Notes under the pieces: model-generated
The model's database searches: none
Seen by the model: only the letters and a program-made list of their open reading frames with translations
Told to the model about the DNA's origin: nothing
Position numbers and translations under genes: made by a program
Source of the DNA: Acidimangrovimonas sp.
GTDB lineage: Bacteria; Pseudomonadota; Alphaproteobacteria; Rhodobacterales; Rhodobacteraceae
DNA: 33,127 nt
Reading direction: 5' to 3'
NCBI GenBank assembly: GCA_030147905.1
Contig: JASBUM010000412.1
Location: 1 to 33,127, forward strand
In this document: piece by piece, positions 17,319 through 25,247 of the stretch
How positions within the stretch are numbered: the first letter of the stretch is position 1
How the letters are laid out: every line of letters starts with the position of its first letter

Positions 17319-18998
17319 ATGGCGCGGGGCCATGATCTGATCGTCATCGGGTCCGGTGCGGGCGGGCTGGCCGCGGCGGTCACCGCGGCTGCGCACGGCC
17401 TGCGCGTGCTGCTGCTCGAAAAGGCTGCCGTCGTGGGCGGCACCATGGCGTGGTCGGGGGGCTGGATCTGGGCGCCGGGCAACCCGGTCTGCGCCCGCGC
17501 CGGCACGACCGATCCCCCCGGTGCCGCGCGCCGCTATCTGCAGGCGCTGCTTGGCGATCGCTTCGATCCGGTGCGGGTCGATGCCTTCCTCGCCGCCGCG
17601 CCCGAGATGGTCGCCTTCTTCGAGACCGGCACCGCGCTCAGCTTCGAGGGCGGCCTCGCCATTCCCGATACCTACGGTCATCTGCCCGGGGCCGGCGCCG
17701 GCGGGCGTTCGGTGATCGCGCGGCCCTATGACGGGCGGCGCCTGGGGCGTGCGATCGCGCTTTTGCGCCCGCCCCTGCGCGAGACGTCCTTCTACGGCAT
17801 GACGATACAGGCCGGCGCCGACCTGCGCGCCTTCATGACGATGACACGCTCCGGCCGCGCCTTCGTCCATGTCGCGCGCCGGCTTGTGCGCCACGGGCGC
17901 GACCTGCTGGTGCACGGTCGCGGCATGGATCTGCGCAACGGCAGCGCGCTCGCCGCCCGGCTCCTGCGTTCGGCGCTCGATCTCGGGGTGGAGATCCGCA
18001 CCGGCGTCGCGGTCGCCGCACTCGACCGGCGCGCAGGCCGCGTTACCGGTGTCCGGCTGGAGGACGGCACCGTGCTGCATGCGGCGCGCGGCGTGGTGCT
18101 CGCCTGCGGCGGCTATCCCCACGATGCGCGCCGGCGGGCCGAAACCTTCCCGCGCGATTCCGAACACCGCGCGCTTGCGGTTGCCGAGGCACGCGGCGAC
18201 GGTCTGCGGCTGGCCGAGGGGGTGGGCGCGGCGATGGGCAGCCCGGCGCCGGCCCGGCCCGCCGCGCTCTGTCCGGTCTCCATCCTGCGCTGGCCCGACG
18301 GACGCGTCGCGCAATTCCCCCATATCATCGAGCGCGGCAAGCCCGGGCTGATCGCCGTCCTCGCAGACGGCCGGCGGTTCTGCAACGAGGGGCTGGGCTA
18401 TCACGACTACGTCGAGGCGCTCCTGCGAGCGGTTCCAGACAGCCAGCCGGCGCGATCGTGGCTGATCTGCGACGCGCGCTTCCTGCGCCGTTACGGCCTT
18501 GGTGTTGTGCGCCCCGCGCCGATGCCCTGGCGCCAATGGCGGCGACGCGGCTATCTCCGCTGCGACCGGCGGATCGAGGGGCTCGCACGCGCATGCGGGA
18601 TCGACCCGGCGGGGCTGGCCGCCACGGTGGCGCAGTGGAACGCCGGCGCCGCGCGCGGCGAGGACCCGCAGTTCGGCCGCGGCACCAGCCCCTACATGCG
18701 CCTTCAGGGCGACCCCGATGTCAGGCCCAATCCATGCGTCGCGCCGATCGCCCGCGCGCCCTTCTTCGCGGTCGAGGTGGTACCCGGCAGCTTCGGCACA
18801 TTCGCGGGGCTTGCCTGCGACGGGCAGGCGCGGGTCCTGGATCAGGCGCGGCGGCCGATCCCCGGCCTCTACGCCGCCGGGGCCGACGCGGCGAGCCCCT
18901 TCGGCGGCCATTACCCGGCCGGCGGGATCAACCTCGGCCCGGCGCTGGCCTTCGGTTTCGTCGCCGGACGTCACGCCGCCGGCGGAGACGGGCCTTGA
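17319..18998 (+). CDS. FAD-dependent oxidoreductase (KstD/fumarate-reductase flavoprotein-like)
   Basis: This 559-aa FAD_binding_2 protein begins with DLIVIGSGAGGLAAAVTAAA followed by HGLRVLLLEKAAVVGGTMAWSGGWIWAPG and ends with LYAAGADAASPFGGHYPAGG followed by INLGPALAFGFVAG. This is the ketosteroid-dehydrogenase/fumarate-reductase family arrangement. Such enzymes introduce or reduce a C=C bond next to a carbonyl or carboxylate. Given the divergent shikimate operon, dehydrogenation of a cyclohexane carboxylate ring is a reasonable guess, not a proven function. A GGAGGGG site precedes the ATG. The stop overlaps the TTG of the next gene, so the two are coupled. Confidence 0.85.
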   Translation: MARGHDLIVIGSGAGGLAAAVTAAAHGLRVLLLEKAAVVGGTMAWSGGWIWAPGNPVCARAGTTDPPGAARRYLQALLGDRFDPVRVDAFLAAAPEMVAFFETGTALSFEGGLAIPDTYGHLPGAGAGGRSVIARPYDGRRLGRAIALLRPPLRETSFYGMTIQAGADLRAFMTMTRSGRAFVHVARRLVRHGRDLLVHGRGMDLRNGSALAARLLRSALDLGVEIRTGVAVAALDRRAGRVTGVRLEDGTVLHAARGVVLACGGYPHDARRRAETFPRDSEHRALAVAEARGDGLRLAEGVGAAMGSPAPARPAALCPVSILRWPDGRVAQFPHIIERGKPGLIAVLADGRRFCNEGLGYHDYVEALLRAVPDSQPARSWLICDARFLRRYGLGVVRPAPMPWRQWRRRGYLRCDRRIEGLARACGIDPAGLAATVAQWNAGAARGEDPQFGRGTSPYMRLQGDPDVRPNPCVAPIARAPFFAVEVVPGSFGTFAGLACDGQARVLDQARRPIPGLYAAGADAASPFGGHYPAGGINLGPALAFGFVAGRHAAGGDGP

Positions 18999-19849
18999 CC
19001 CGCCGGTTCTCGCTTGCCCATCTGTCGGCCATCGCCCTGCCCCCGCCCGCACTGATCGAGGCCGCCGCCGCTGCCGGTTACGATGCCGTCGGCCTGCGCC
19101 TCCTGCGCGTCACTGCCGACAGCCCCGGCTATCCGCTGATGGAGGACGCCGCAGCCCTGCGCGCCACCCGCGCCGCACTGGCCGCGACCGGGATCGCGGT
19201 ATCGGCGATCGAATTCGTCCGCCTCACCCCCGAAACCAGCGTGGCTTCGCTTCTTCCGATGCTCGACGCGGGCGCGGCACTCGGCGCCGGCCATCTGATC
19301 TGCGCGCCCTATGACGACGATCATGCGCGTCTGGCCGGCCGGCTGGCGATGCTGGCCGAGGCCGCGGCGGCGCGCGCAATCGGTGCCGTGCTGGAGTTCT
19401 TTCCCTGGACCCCGGTGCCCGATCTCGCGGCCTGCATCCGGGTGGTCCAGGCCGCAGGCCCCGGCGTCGGGATCCTTGCCGACGCGCTTCATTTCGACCG
19501 CTCGGGATCGGATCCCGGGCAGCTTGCCGCGCTGGACCCGGCCCGGCTGCCCTTCGCGCATCTTTGCGACGCGCCCGTCGACCCGCCCTATGGCGATGAC
19601 GAACTGATCCATGCCGCCCGGGCCGAGAGGCTGCCCCCGGGCGCCGGCGCGATCGCACTCGATGCCTTCGTCGCCGCGCTGCCCGCGGGGCTGATGCTGG
19701 AACTCGAGGTGCCCATGCTGGGCGCCAACGCCGGCCGGCCCACGGTGGCGGATCTTTGTGCCCTGCGTCTCGCGGCGCGTCGGCTTGTCGCGCGCGTCGA
19801 GGGCGCCGCACCGGTGACGCCACCGGCCGGGCCACGGCGGCCGGCTTGA
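18995..19849 (+). CDS. Sugar phosphate isomerase/epimerase-like TIM-barrel protein
   Basis: This 284-aa AP-endonuclease-2/xylose-isomerase-like barrel has putative metal ligands in order: Glu in AVLEFFPWTP, Asp/His in GILADALHFDRSG, His in FAHLCDAP and Glu in MLELEVPM. The family includes isomerases, epimerases, inosose dehydratases and 3-dehydroshikimate dehydratases. Its position with the flavoprotein, divergent from a shikimate operon, makes a second dehydratase or isomerase acting on ring intermediates likely. The proposed start is TTG at 18995, overlapping the previous stop as TTGA, since the first beta strand (RFSLAHLSAIAL) follows directly. The missing ery isomerase of region 1 is a less likely identity, given the distance. 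Confidence 0.8.
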   Translation: MTRRFSLAHLSAIALPPPALIEAAAAAGYDAVGLRLLRVTADSPGYPLMEDAAALRATRAALAATGIAVSAIEFVRLTPETSVASLLPMLDAGAALGAGHLICAPYDDDHARLAGRLAMLAEAAAARAIGAVLEFFPWTPVPDLAACIRVVQAAGPGVGILADALHFDRSGSDPGQLAALDPARLPFAHLCDAPVDPPYGDDELIHAARAERLPPGAGAIALDAFVAALPAGLMLELEVPMLGANAGRPTVADLCALRLAARRLVARVEGAAPVTPPAGPRRPA

Positions 19850-19890
19850 CGAAAAGGTGGCAAAATGCTACCTATCACATGCAGGAGGTA
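19846..19890 (+). promoter_or_regulatory. Promoter and operator of the ParD/zeta module
   Basis: TTGACG (19846-19851), overlapping the previous stop codon, is a good -35. AGGTGGC-AAAAT-GCTACCT (19855-19873) is an inverted repeat with one mismatch lying where the spacer and -10 should be, so a bound antitoxin would block polymerase. No strong -10 is evident. GCAGGAGGTA (19881-19890) is a near-ideal ribosome-binding site. Confidence 0.55.
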
Positions 19891-19896
19891 TCCGCC

Positions 19897-20253
19897 ATGG
19901 CCCAGTCGGTGAAGCTCGGCGAAGAGCTGATGAACCTGATCCGCCGCGAATCGGAATTGCAAAGCCGCTCGGTCGCCGGCCAGATCACCCATTGGGTGCG
20001 GATCGGCCGCGCGATCGAGAAATCGGGCCATTTCGATCACGACCGCCTGCTCGCGGTGCTTGACGGCCAGCGCGAGACGACCGAACTGACCGACGAGGAA
20101 AAGGAGGTCTGGCTGGACGGTTTCGCCGAGGCCATGGCCCGGCCCGGCCCGGATGAAGAGACGTTCTTCGCCCGCCGGCGCCAGCTAGGCCTTGGCGTCG
20201 GACTGGACGCCGGCGGCAATCTCGTGCGCGCAGGCGACAAGCCCGCGGCATGA
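19897..20253 (+). CDS. ParD-like antitoxin
   Basis: This 118-aa protein opens MAQSVKLGEELMNLIRRESEL and continues QSRSVAGQITHWVRIGRAIEKSG, the signature of the ParD_like antitoxin family, a ribbon-helix-helix DNA-binding protein. The C-terminal half (from TDEEKEVWLDGF) is acidic and probably wraps the toxin. I took the ATG at 19897 because it has a GGAGG site 8 bases upstream; the longer open frame extends into the preceding gene. Its stop overlaps the kinase start by 4 bp, typical of antitoxin-toxin pairs. It probably binds the palindrome at 19855-19873. Confidence 0.85.
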   Translation: MAQSVKLGEELMNLIRRESELQSRSVAGQITHWVRIGRAIEKSGHFDHDRLLAVLDGQRETTELTDEEKEVWLDGFAEAMARPGPDEETFFARRRQLGLGVGLDAGGNLVRAGDKPAA

Positions 20254-20837
20254 GCCCGACGATGATCGTGCTTGCCGGACCCAACGGCGCCGGCAAGTCC
20301 ACGCTCTATCAAGCGCGGGTGGCGCCCCGCTTCGCCGGGCCCTTCATCAATGCGGACCTCATCCAGCGCGAGGAACTGCGCGATCCCTCGCCCCTCGCCG
20401 CCTACGAGGCTGCGCGGATCGCCACCGTCCGGCGTGACGATCTCCTTGCCCGGGGGCGCGATTTCGTCACCGAAACCGTCTTCTCGCATCGCTCGAAGCT
20501 CGACCTCGTCGAGGCCGCCCGGGCGCACGGCTTCACCGTCATCGTGATGCATGTCGGGGTAGCGACGGCCGATCTTTCCGTGGCCCGGGTCGTCGCCCGG
20601 ACCGAGGAGGGCGGCCATGTCGTCCCCGAGGACAAGATCCGCGCCCGCTACGACCGCAGCGGGGCGCTGATCCGGCGCGCCGTCCTGTCGGCCGACCGCG
20701 GGCTGGTCTTCGACAATTCACAACTCAACCACCCGCCCGCGCAATGCCTGGCCTTCACCCGCGGCCGGCTGGCGATTGCCCTGGCGCGGGTGCCGGACTG
20801 GGTGCGCGCAATCTATGCCGCCGATCTCTTCGCCTAG
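20250..20837 (+). CDS. Zeta-toxin-like P-loop kinase
   Basis: This 195-aa protein has a Walker A motif GPNGAGKST at residues 10-18, the zeta-type FINADLIQREEL (D36 as likely substrate/catalytic residue), a TETVFSHRSKLDLVEAA segment and GGHVVPEDKIRARYDRS, where basic residues bind phosphate. Zeta/PezT toxins phosphorylate UDP-N-acetylglucosamine and block cell-wall synthesis; short Gram-negative relatives such as this one are often encoded beside ParD-like antitoxins. Substrate identity is inferred from the family. The start overlaps the antitoxin stop (ATGA), giving a compact two-gene module. Confidence 0.85.
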   Translation: MSPTMIVLAGPNGAGKSTLYQARVAPRFAGPFINADLIQREELRDPSPLAAYEAARIATVRRDDLLARGRDFVTETVFSHRSKLDLVEAARAHGFTVIVMHVGVATADLSVARVVARTEEGGHVVPEDKIRARYDRSGALIRRAVLSADRGLVFDNSQLNHPPAQCLAFTRGRLAIALARVPDWVRAIYAADLFA

Positions 20838-21223
20838 AAGGCTGCTGAAGTCGTCCGGCCTCGGCCTGGTTCGAGGGACAGGATTCATCATCGGGGATCA
20901 TGGGGGGTATCCCTTCTGCGCCGGGTCGCCGCGGCCATGGCGGCAGCGCGCGATGAAGGCCGCGAGTTCCGGCACGAACAGCGCCTCGATCGTGGCGCCC
21001 CCCCCCGCGAAGGTCGGCGCCCTTCCACCAAGCGCCGGGGCACGATCGAGCATGCGGAGCGGGCGACGAGCGAGGTCCCCCGACCAACCATTCCCAGCTT
21101 GAAGCCAGCCGCGACGGCGGATTAGTAACAAACGGCTAGGGCTGTCAGCAGGCAACCAGAATTGGGCCTGGACGCCGGGTCGGTTTAAGATTCGCTTCGG
21201 CGGGACAAGGGACCAGCGAAGAC
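20838..21223. other. Gene-free junction between TA module and sugar cassette
   Basis: This 386-bp stretch has no convincing gene. A - strand frame across it (20898-21272) starts inside the ROK gene's 5' region and has no recognisable domain; its end (GGATIEALFVPELAAFIARC) looks protein-like and may be the remnant of an older gene. Base composition changes from very GC-rich on the left to lower GC on the right, so this may be a recombination junction. No terminal repeats or target duplication were found by eye. Confidence 0.4.
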
Positions 21224-22477
21224 ATGAACACGAAAGACAAGCCCCCACCGATCTTGCGGCAAATCTCGACAAGTTCGGTCATGGGCATTCTGATCCGTGG
21301 CCCGCGATCGCGCACGGATCTCGCCGCCGATACCGGGCTGTCCAAACAGACCATGTCCGAAGTCATTCGAACACTGGAGACTGCCGGCTGGGTACGCGAT
21401 ATCGGCACCAACTCTGGTCGGCTGGGCCGCTCACCCATTCTGTATGAGGTCGACAGCATGGCCGGCGTCGTGCTTGGTCTCGACGTCGGCGCGAGCCGGG
21501 TTAAGCTATCCTTAAGTGACGTGCGCGCGATAGAACTGGCCCGGCGGGAGGTCCCTACTGCGAGCCTTGCCGCCGGGCGGCTGGTGGATGACATCATCGA
21601 CCATGCCAAGGCGCTGTTCTCCGAAGCGGCAAAGGGCCGGCCCCTGCGCTATGTCTGCCTCGCCACCCCTGGCGTCATCCATCCCGAAACCGGACGGCTA
21701 TCGATGGCGCCGAACCTGCGGGGGCTGACCGGCATCGATCTCGTTGGCGCTCTCCGCGACGGACTGGGCTGCGACGTCATTGTCGAGAACGACGTCAATG
21801 CCGCGATCATCGGTGAACGGTGGCAGGGCGTTGCGCGGCACGCGGATCACGCGGCATATCTGGCGCTCGGCACGGGCATCGGCCTCGGTCTCGTTGCCGA
21901 CGGCCGCCTGATGCGGGGTGCCACCGGCGCGGCGGGAGAGGTTGCCTATCTGCCTATCGGGCTGGATAGTCTGGACCGTGAATCCATCGAACGTGGCACG
22001 CTCGAACGCTCGCTAGGTATTCCTACGGTTCTGGCCGATTTCATCTCTCCGGACGGAACCACAGCGACTGTTGCGGACTTTGCTGCCGCGATCGCTGCCG
22101 GCGATCCCAAGGCGCGTGCCGCTCTTGGCCGGATCGGCGAGCTGGGTGCGCTGCTCGCTCTTTCCGTGCAGGCGATGTTCGACCCGGAGGTGATCGTCGT
22201 CGGAGGCATCCTCGGGCTCGTCCCTTCCGTCTTCGAAGAATTGCAGAGAGAACTGGCCCGCCGCACGGCTCGCCGCGTGAACCTCGTCGGGGGCTCACTT
22301 GGCTTGCAGGCGACCGTGACCGGCGCCACCTATCTGGCGCTCACCGCCATGTTTAACCAGATGTTCTCACCACAGCTCGAACGCCAGTCTCTGGATTTGC
22401 CCTGGCCCGTTCCCCAAGTTCGCGGCGATGGACGCGGCGGCCCAGGTGACATGTCGCAAAACAGCACTTTGGGTTAG
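21224..22477 (+). CDS. ROK-family transcriptional regulator
   Basis: This 417-aa protein has a winged HTH (about residues 12-65: SSVMGILIRGPRSRTDLAAD, TGLSKQTMSEVIRTLETAGWV) and a ROK sugar-sensing domain (VVLGLDVGASRVKLSLSD, VIVENDVNAA, ALGTGIGLGLVADGRLMRGATG). The Cys-rich zinc motif CxCGxxGCxE usual in Mlc/NagC is absent; after GAAGEVAYLPIG comes a Cys-free segment. It lies beside, and converges on, the glycosidase/kinase operon and is the likely repressor of the cassette, sensing the free sugar or its phosphate. The stop overlaps the convergent glycosidase stop by 4 bp (TTAG shared). Confidence 0.9.
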   Translation: MNTKDKPPPILRQISTSSVMGILIRGPRSRTDLAADTGLSKQTMSEVIRTLETAGWVRDIGTNSGRLGRSPILYEVDSMAGVVLGLDVGASRVKLSLSDVRAIELARREVPTASLAAGRLVDDIIDHAKALFSEAAKGRPLRYVCLATPGVIHPETGRLSMAPNLRGLTGIDLVGALRDGLGCDVIVENDVNAAIIGERWQGVARHADHAAYLALGTGIGLGLVADGRLMRGATGAAGEVAYLPIGLDSLDRESIERGTLERSLGIPTVLADFISPDGTTATVADFAAAIAAGDPKARAALGRIGELGALLALSVQAMFDPEVIVVGGILGLVPSVFEELQRELARRTARRVNLVGGSLGLQATVTGATYLALTAMFNQMFSPQLERQSLDLPWPVPQVRGDGRGGPGDMSQNSTLG

Positions 22478-24192
22478 TCCGCCAAACGGGAAAGCCAGAC
22501 GTGAGCCGGCATCGCCGACCAACCCTGCAAGAGCGAGCCGCGCCCCCAGGGCGGTGCAAAATATTCGACCGCTCCGCACCAGCCATTGTGCAGGCAGGTT
22601 CGCCACCAGCGGGTGAGGGCATAGCTTGGATCCCCGGCCTTCCAGTCGACGAGCTGTTCGGCATAGAGCCCGCTCAGATATGGCCAGTCCGAGCCATTGT
22701 GATAGCGATAGGCAAAGGCGGATTTCGCCCGTATGTCGCTGACCCGCGCGAAAGGGGGCCAGGCGCACATGACACCCCAGTCGCCGTAAGGCTGACGCGG
22801 ATTGTTGCGGGTCTCCAGCATCTCGCGCGTCCGCGTCAGCACAATCCGGGCCCGCTCCGGCGAAACGGCGCGATAACGCAGAAGGGTCAGGCTGTCGAGC
22901 GTCAGGTGGTCCTCGCGAAAATCGCGCCGGTCGCCGTAATCGGCGAAGGTGCCCCGCTCCGTCACAAGCTCTTCGTCAAGGGCCGCCCTTGCCCGCGCGG
23001 CAACCTCCTTCGCCTCCTCGGCGAGCTCGGGATCGAGCCCGGCCCCAAGCCGCGCGATCATGTCGAGAGCGCCGATCCAGAGGCCAATGTCATAGCTGAC
23101 ATAGCCGTGTCGATAGACGTTGTCCGCCCAATCCCGATCGTTCCGCGGCTTGTAGATCAGGCCATTGCCGTGCTTGTCGAAGCCACGGTAGCGTCGGTAG
23201 ATACCCACGATCCGCCGCCAGTGCCGCTCCAGCGGTCCCCTGTCGCCGGTGGCGTCGGTATAATCCCCGACCGTCAGCACGAATAGCAGCGGGCTGTCGA
23301 AATGGTCCGACCACCAGTCCCCTGGTCGCAAATGCTCTTCGGAAACGATCTTGTGGTTCCGCCGCACCGTCTCCCAGCGCTCCGCCTGTGCGTCACCGGT
23401 CAGGATCACGCCGCTCGGGGCCTCCCCGTCTGGCTGCAGGCCACGCGCCAGCAACTCGATCTGTCCTGCCACCGCGGAAGGTTGCCGCGTCAGCAGAACC
23501 TGCATTGTCCAATAGCCGTCACGGTAATAGGTGCGGGCGGGGGCCGAATACGACTGGCCCGCAGCCAGCCCGGCAAAGGCGCCCGACGAATTCCTGCGGA
23601 TGCTCGACAGCCCCGCATGCAGGCTCTGCGCGACCATCGTGCGCAAAAGTGCCCCCGCAGCAGGCGCCGCATCGCAGCGCGCGGCATAATCCGCAGCCTC
23701 CGCGCGGATCTCGGATGCACTCAGGCTTAGCCCGCTTTCGGCCTCCTCCAGGCTTTCGCCGGCCGCCACGCGGATGCCGGCGTCACCTGATTCGATGATC
23801 GTCACGCCCCAATCAGTGCGCAGAATGCGGCGGGTGCCATGACGTTCGGTCATCCGTGGCGGTTCCGGTGCGCTCCACCAGGCGCCGCGTCGAGCGGGCG
23901 CCGCCCGGCGGAGCGTCGCCCCCTCGACCAGCAGGGCGGGCTTCGACTGCGCGACGAACAGGCCGCCCCCTGTCCATTCCGCGCAGTTGGGCGTGTAGAA
24001 GTGGGTGCCTTCCGGGAGATCGAACGACAAGGTTGCCACGTGGCCGACGCCCCAAACCGATAGCGCAAGCCGTCCGTCCGGATGCAAATCTCCTTGAAGT
24101 CTTGGTGCCATGAACGGCAGGAGGGTGGGCGAACGGGCCAGAAGCCGCCCATCGGCCTGCGGCTGCAGAAGCAGAGCGTCGAATTCGTTCAA
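22474..24192 (-). CDS. Six-hairpin (alpha/alpha)6 glycoside hydrolase-like protein
   Basis: This 572-aa protein has no signal peptide, so it is cytoplasmic. An N-terminal beta-rich region of about 190 residues is followed by a helical barrel. Barrel motifs resemble amylo-alpha-1,6-glucosidase/GH63/trehalase-like enzymes: YYRDGYWTMQVLL (about 225), RNDRDWADNVYRHGYVSYDI (about 350), AYRYHNGSDWPYLSGLYAEQ (about 500) and LLQGWSAMPAHVW near the end. Acidic residues in the RDGYW and NDRDWAD segments are candidate catalytic groups. It most likely hydrolyses an imported glycoside or oligosaccharide so that the coupled ROK kinase can phosphorylate the product. The start overlaps the kinase stop by 4 bp. 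The CAZy family cannot be fixed by eye. Confidence 0.75.
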   Translation of the reverse strand: MNEFDALLLQPQADGRLLARSPTLLPFMAPRLQGDLHPDGRLALSVWGVGHVATLSFDLPEGTHFYTPNCAEWTGGGLFVAQSKPALLVEGATLRRAAPARRGAWWSAPEPPRMTERHGTRRILRTDWGVTIIESGDAGIRVAAGESLEEAESGLSLSASEIRAEAADYAARCDAAPAAGALLRTMVAQSLHAGLSSIRRNSSGAFAGLAAGQSYSAPARTYYRDGYWTMQVLLTRQPSAVAGQIELLARGLQPDGEAPSGVILTGDAQAERWETVRRNHKIVSEEHLRPGDWWSDHFDSPLLFVLTVGDYTDATGDRGPLERHWRRIVGIYRRYRGFDKHGNGLIYKPRNDRDWADNVYRHGYVSYDIGLWIGALDMIARLGAGLDPELAEEAKEVAARARAALDEELVTERGTFADYGDRRDFREDHLTLDSLTLLRYRAVSPERARIVLTRTREMLETRNNPRQPYGDWGVMCAWPPFARVSDIRAKSAFAYRYHNGSDWPYLSGLYAEQLVDWKAGDPSYALTRWWRTCLHNGWCGAVEYFAPPWGRGSLLQGWSAMPAHVWLSRLAD

Positions 24193-25220
24193 AGGACATC
24201 TCCAACAAATTTGTGGGCCGGGGCGCCGGCGTGGAGTGCCGTCTCACCGATGCGCGGCGCCGGCAATCTCGCCGCGTCGCAAGCGTGAACCAACGCACCC
24301 AGCATTCCGGCAGCGGGGCCAAGCGCGGCCCGGGCAACGGCAAGCGGAAACGGCAACAGCCGTCCGGCGTCCGCGCAAAGCTGGTCGTAGAACCGCGCCC
24401 GCATACCGATGCCACCGCCGATCACGATTAGGTCGGGATCGAGGAGCGTCTGCAGGCTGGCAAGCCCGGGCGCCGCCGCGCGCGCGGTCGCGACAATTGC
24501 CGCCGCCGCGGCGTCATCACCGCCGTCCGCCCGAGTGAACAGCGTGCGAACGTCGGGCAGGTCCCGACCATATCGCTGCTGGATAGCAGTGCTGCCCACG
24601 AGATCCTCGAACTGCCCGGCGGCCGAGGCAGCGGCGGCGCCCATCGGATCCCTTGCCAGTGGTAGATAGCCGATCTCACCCGCACGGCCATTGGCACCGC
24701 GCAGCACCCGATCCCCGGATATCAGGCCCAGCCCCACGCCGGTACCGAAGGCCAAGAAACACACAAGGTCCAGCCCGCGCCCTGCGCCGAGCCGCGTCTC
24801 GGCCAGCGCGGCAAGGTTTACATCATTTTCCACCAGCACGCGGGAGCCGACCACCGCCTCTAGCGTCCTCCCGGGCCTGCAGTCCGGAGAGAAGGGGAGA
24901 TTCGGCGAGTACGAAAGCCGGCCGCTCACAGGATCGATCGCACCCGGAACACCCAGGGCGATTACCACCTCGGGGCGGTCGTCGCGAAGCAGGGCGATCG
25001 TCTGCGCGACCTGCGTCATCACTTGATCTTCGGATCCGGCCTCGGTCGCCACCAGGATTTCCGGGCCGAGTGCGCCGTCAAGGGTGGTTGTCCCGCCCCG
25101 CAGCTTGCTGCCCCCCAGGTCGAGTCCGATCGCCTGGACAACCGCGTGCGACTCGACATCGTTCACTCTATTCGGCGTTTGCACAGCTTTGCGAGGCTCC
25201 TGCCCTGACCGCGTCGCCAT
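24189..25220 (-). CDS. ROK-family sugar kinase
   Basis: This protein of about 343 aa has a ROK kinase fold: phosphate loop AIGLDLGGSKLRGGTTT, catalytic Asp within LVENDVNLAALAE, and FGTGVGLGLISGDRVLRGANG followed by RAGEIGYLPLARDP. Like the ROK regulator nearby, it lacks the CxCGxxGC zinc motif, and the two share the GE(V/I)xYLP(I/L) stretch. It probably phosphorylates the hexose released by the glycosidase with which it is coupled. The start is uncertain: ATG at 25220 (a TTG at 25223 is also in frame) abuts an operator-like repeat and lacks a ribosome-binding site, while GTG at 25184, 12 bases after an AGGAG, is an alternative that leaves the fold intact. Confidence 0.85.
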   Translation of the reverse strand: MATRSGQEPRKAVQTPNRVNDVESHAVVQAIGLDLGGSKLRGGTTTLDGALGPEILVATEAGSEDQVMTQVAQTIALLRDDRPEVVIALGVPGAIDPVSGRLSYSPNLPFSPDCRPGRTLEAVVGSRVLVENDVNLAALAETRLGAGRGLDLVCFLAFGTGVGLGLISGDRVLRGANGRAGEIGYLPLARDPMGAAAASAAGQFEDLVGSTAIQQRYGRDLPDVRTLFTRADGGDDAAAAAIVATARAAAPGLASLQTLLDPDLIVIGGGIGMRARFYDQLCADAGRLLPFPLAVARAALGPAAGMLGALVHACDAARLPAPRIGETALHAGAPAHKFVGDVL

Positions 25221-25222
25221 CA

Positions 25223-25247
25223 ATTTGTTCTGCGGGTTGACGAATTG
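25223..25247. promoter_or_regulatory. Operator-like site at the kinase/glycosidase operon start
   Basis: ATTTGT, eight variable bases, then TTGACGAATTG; with the preceding CA it is bounded by CAATT and AATTG. A second copy with the same fixed blocks lies at 25753-25777. Overlap with the first possible start codon of the kinase suggests a repressor site, probably for the ROK regulator (inferred). Confidence 0.5.

Noticed and set aside
18995..19849. Assignment of the TIM-barrel gene as eryC of the polyol locus
   Set aside because: It is more than 10 kb from the kinase, coupled to a flavoprotein and divergent from the shikimate operon; family membership alone does not support eryC.
20838..20900. 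Insertion-sequence end next to the zeta gene
   Set aside because: The sequence looked vaguely like an IS terminus, but no partner inverted repeat, transposase motif or target duplication could be found.
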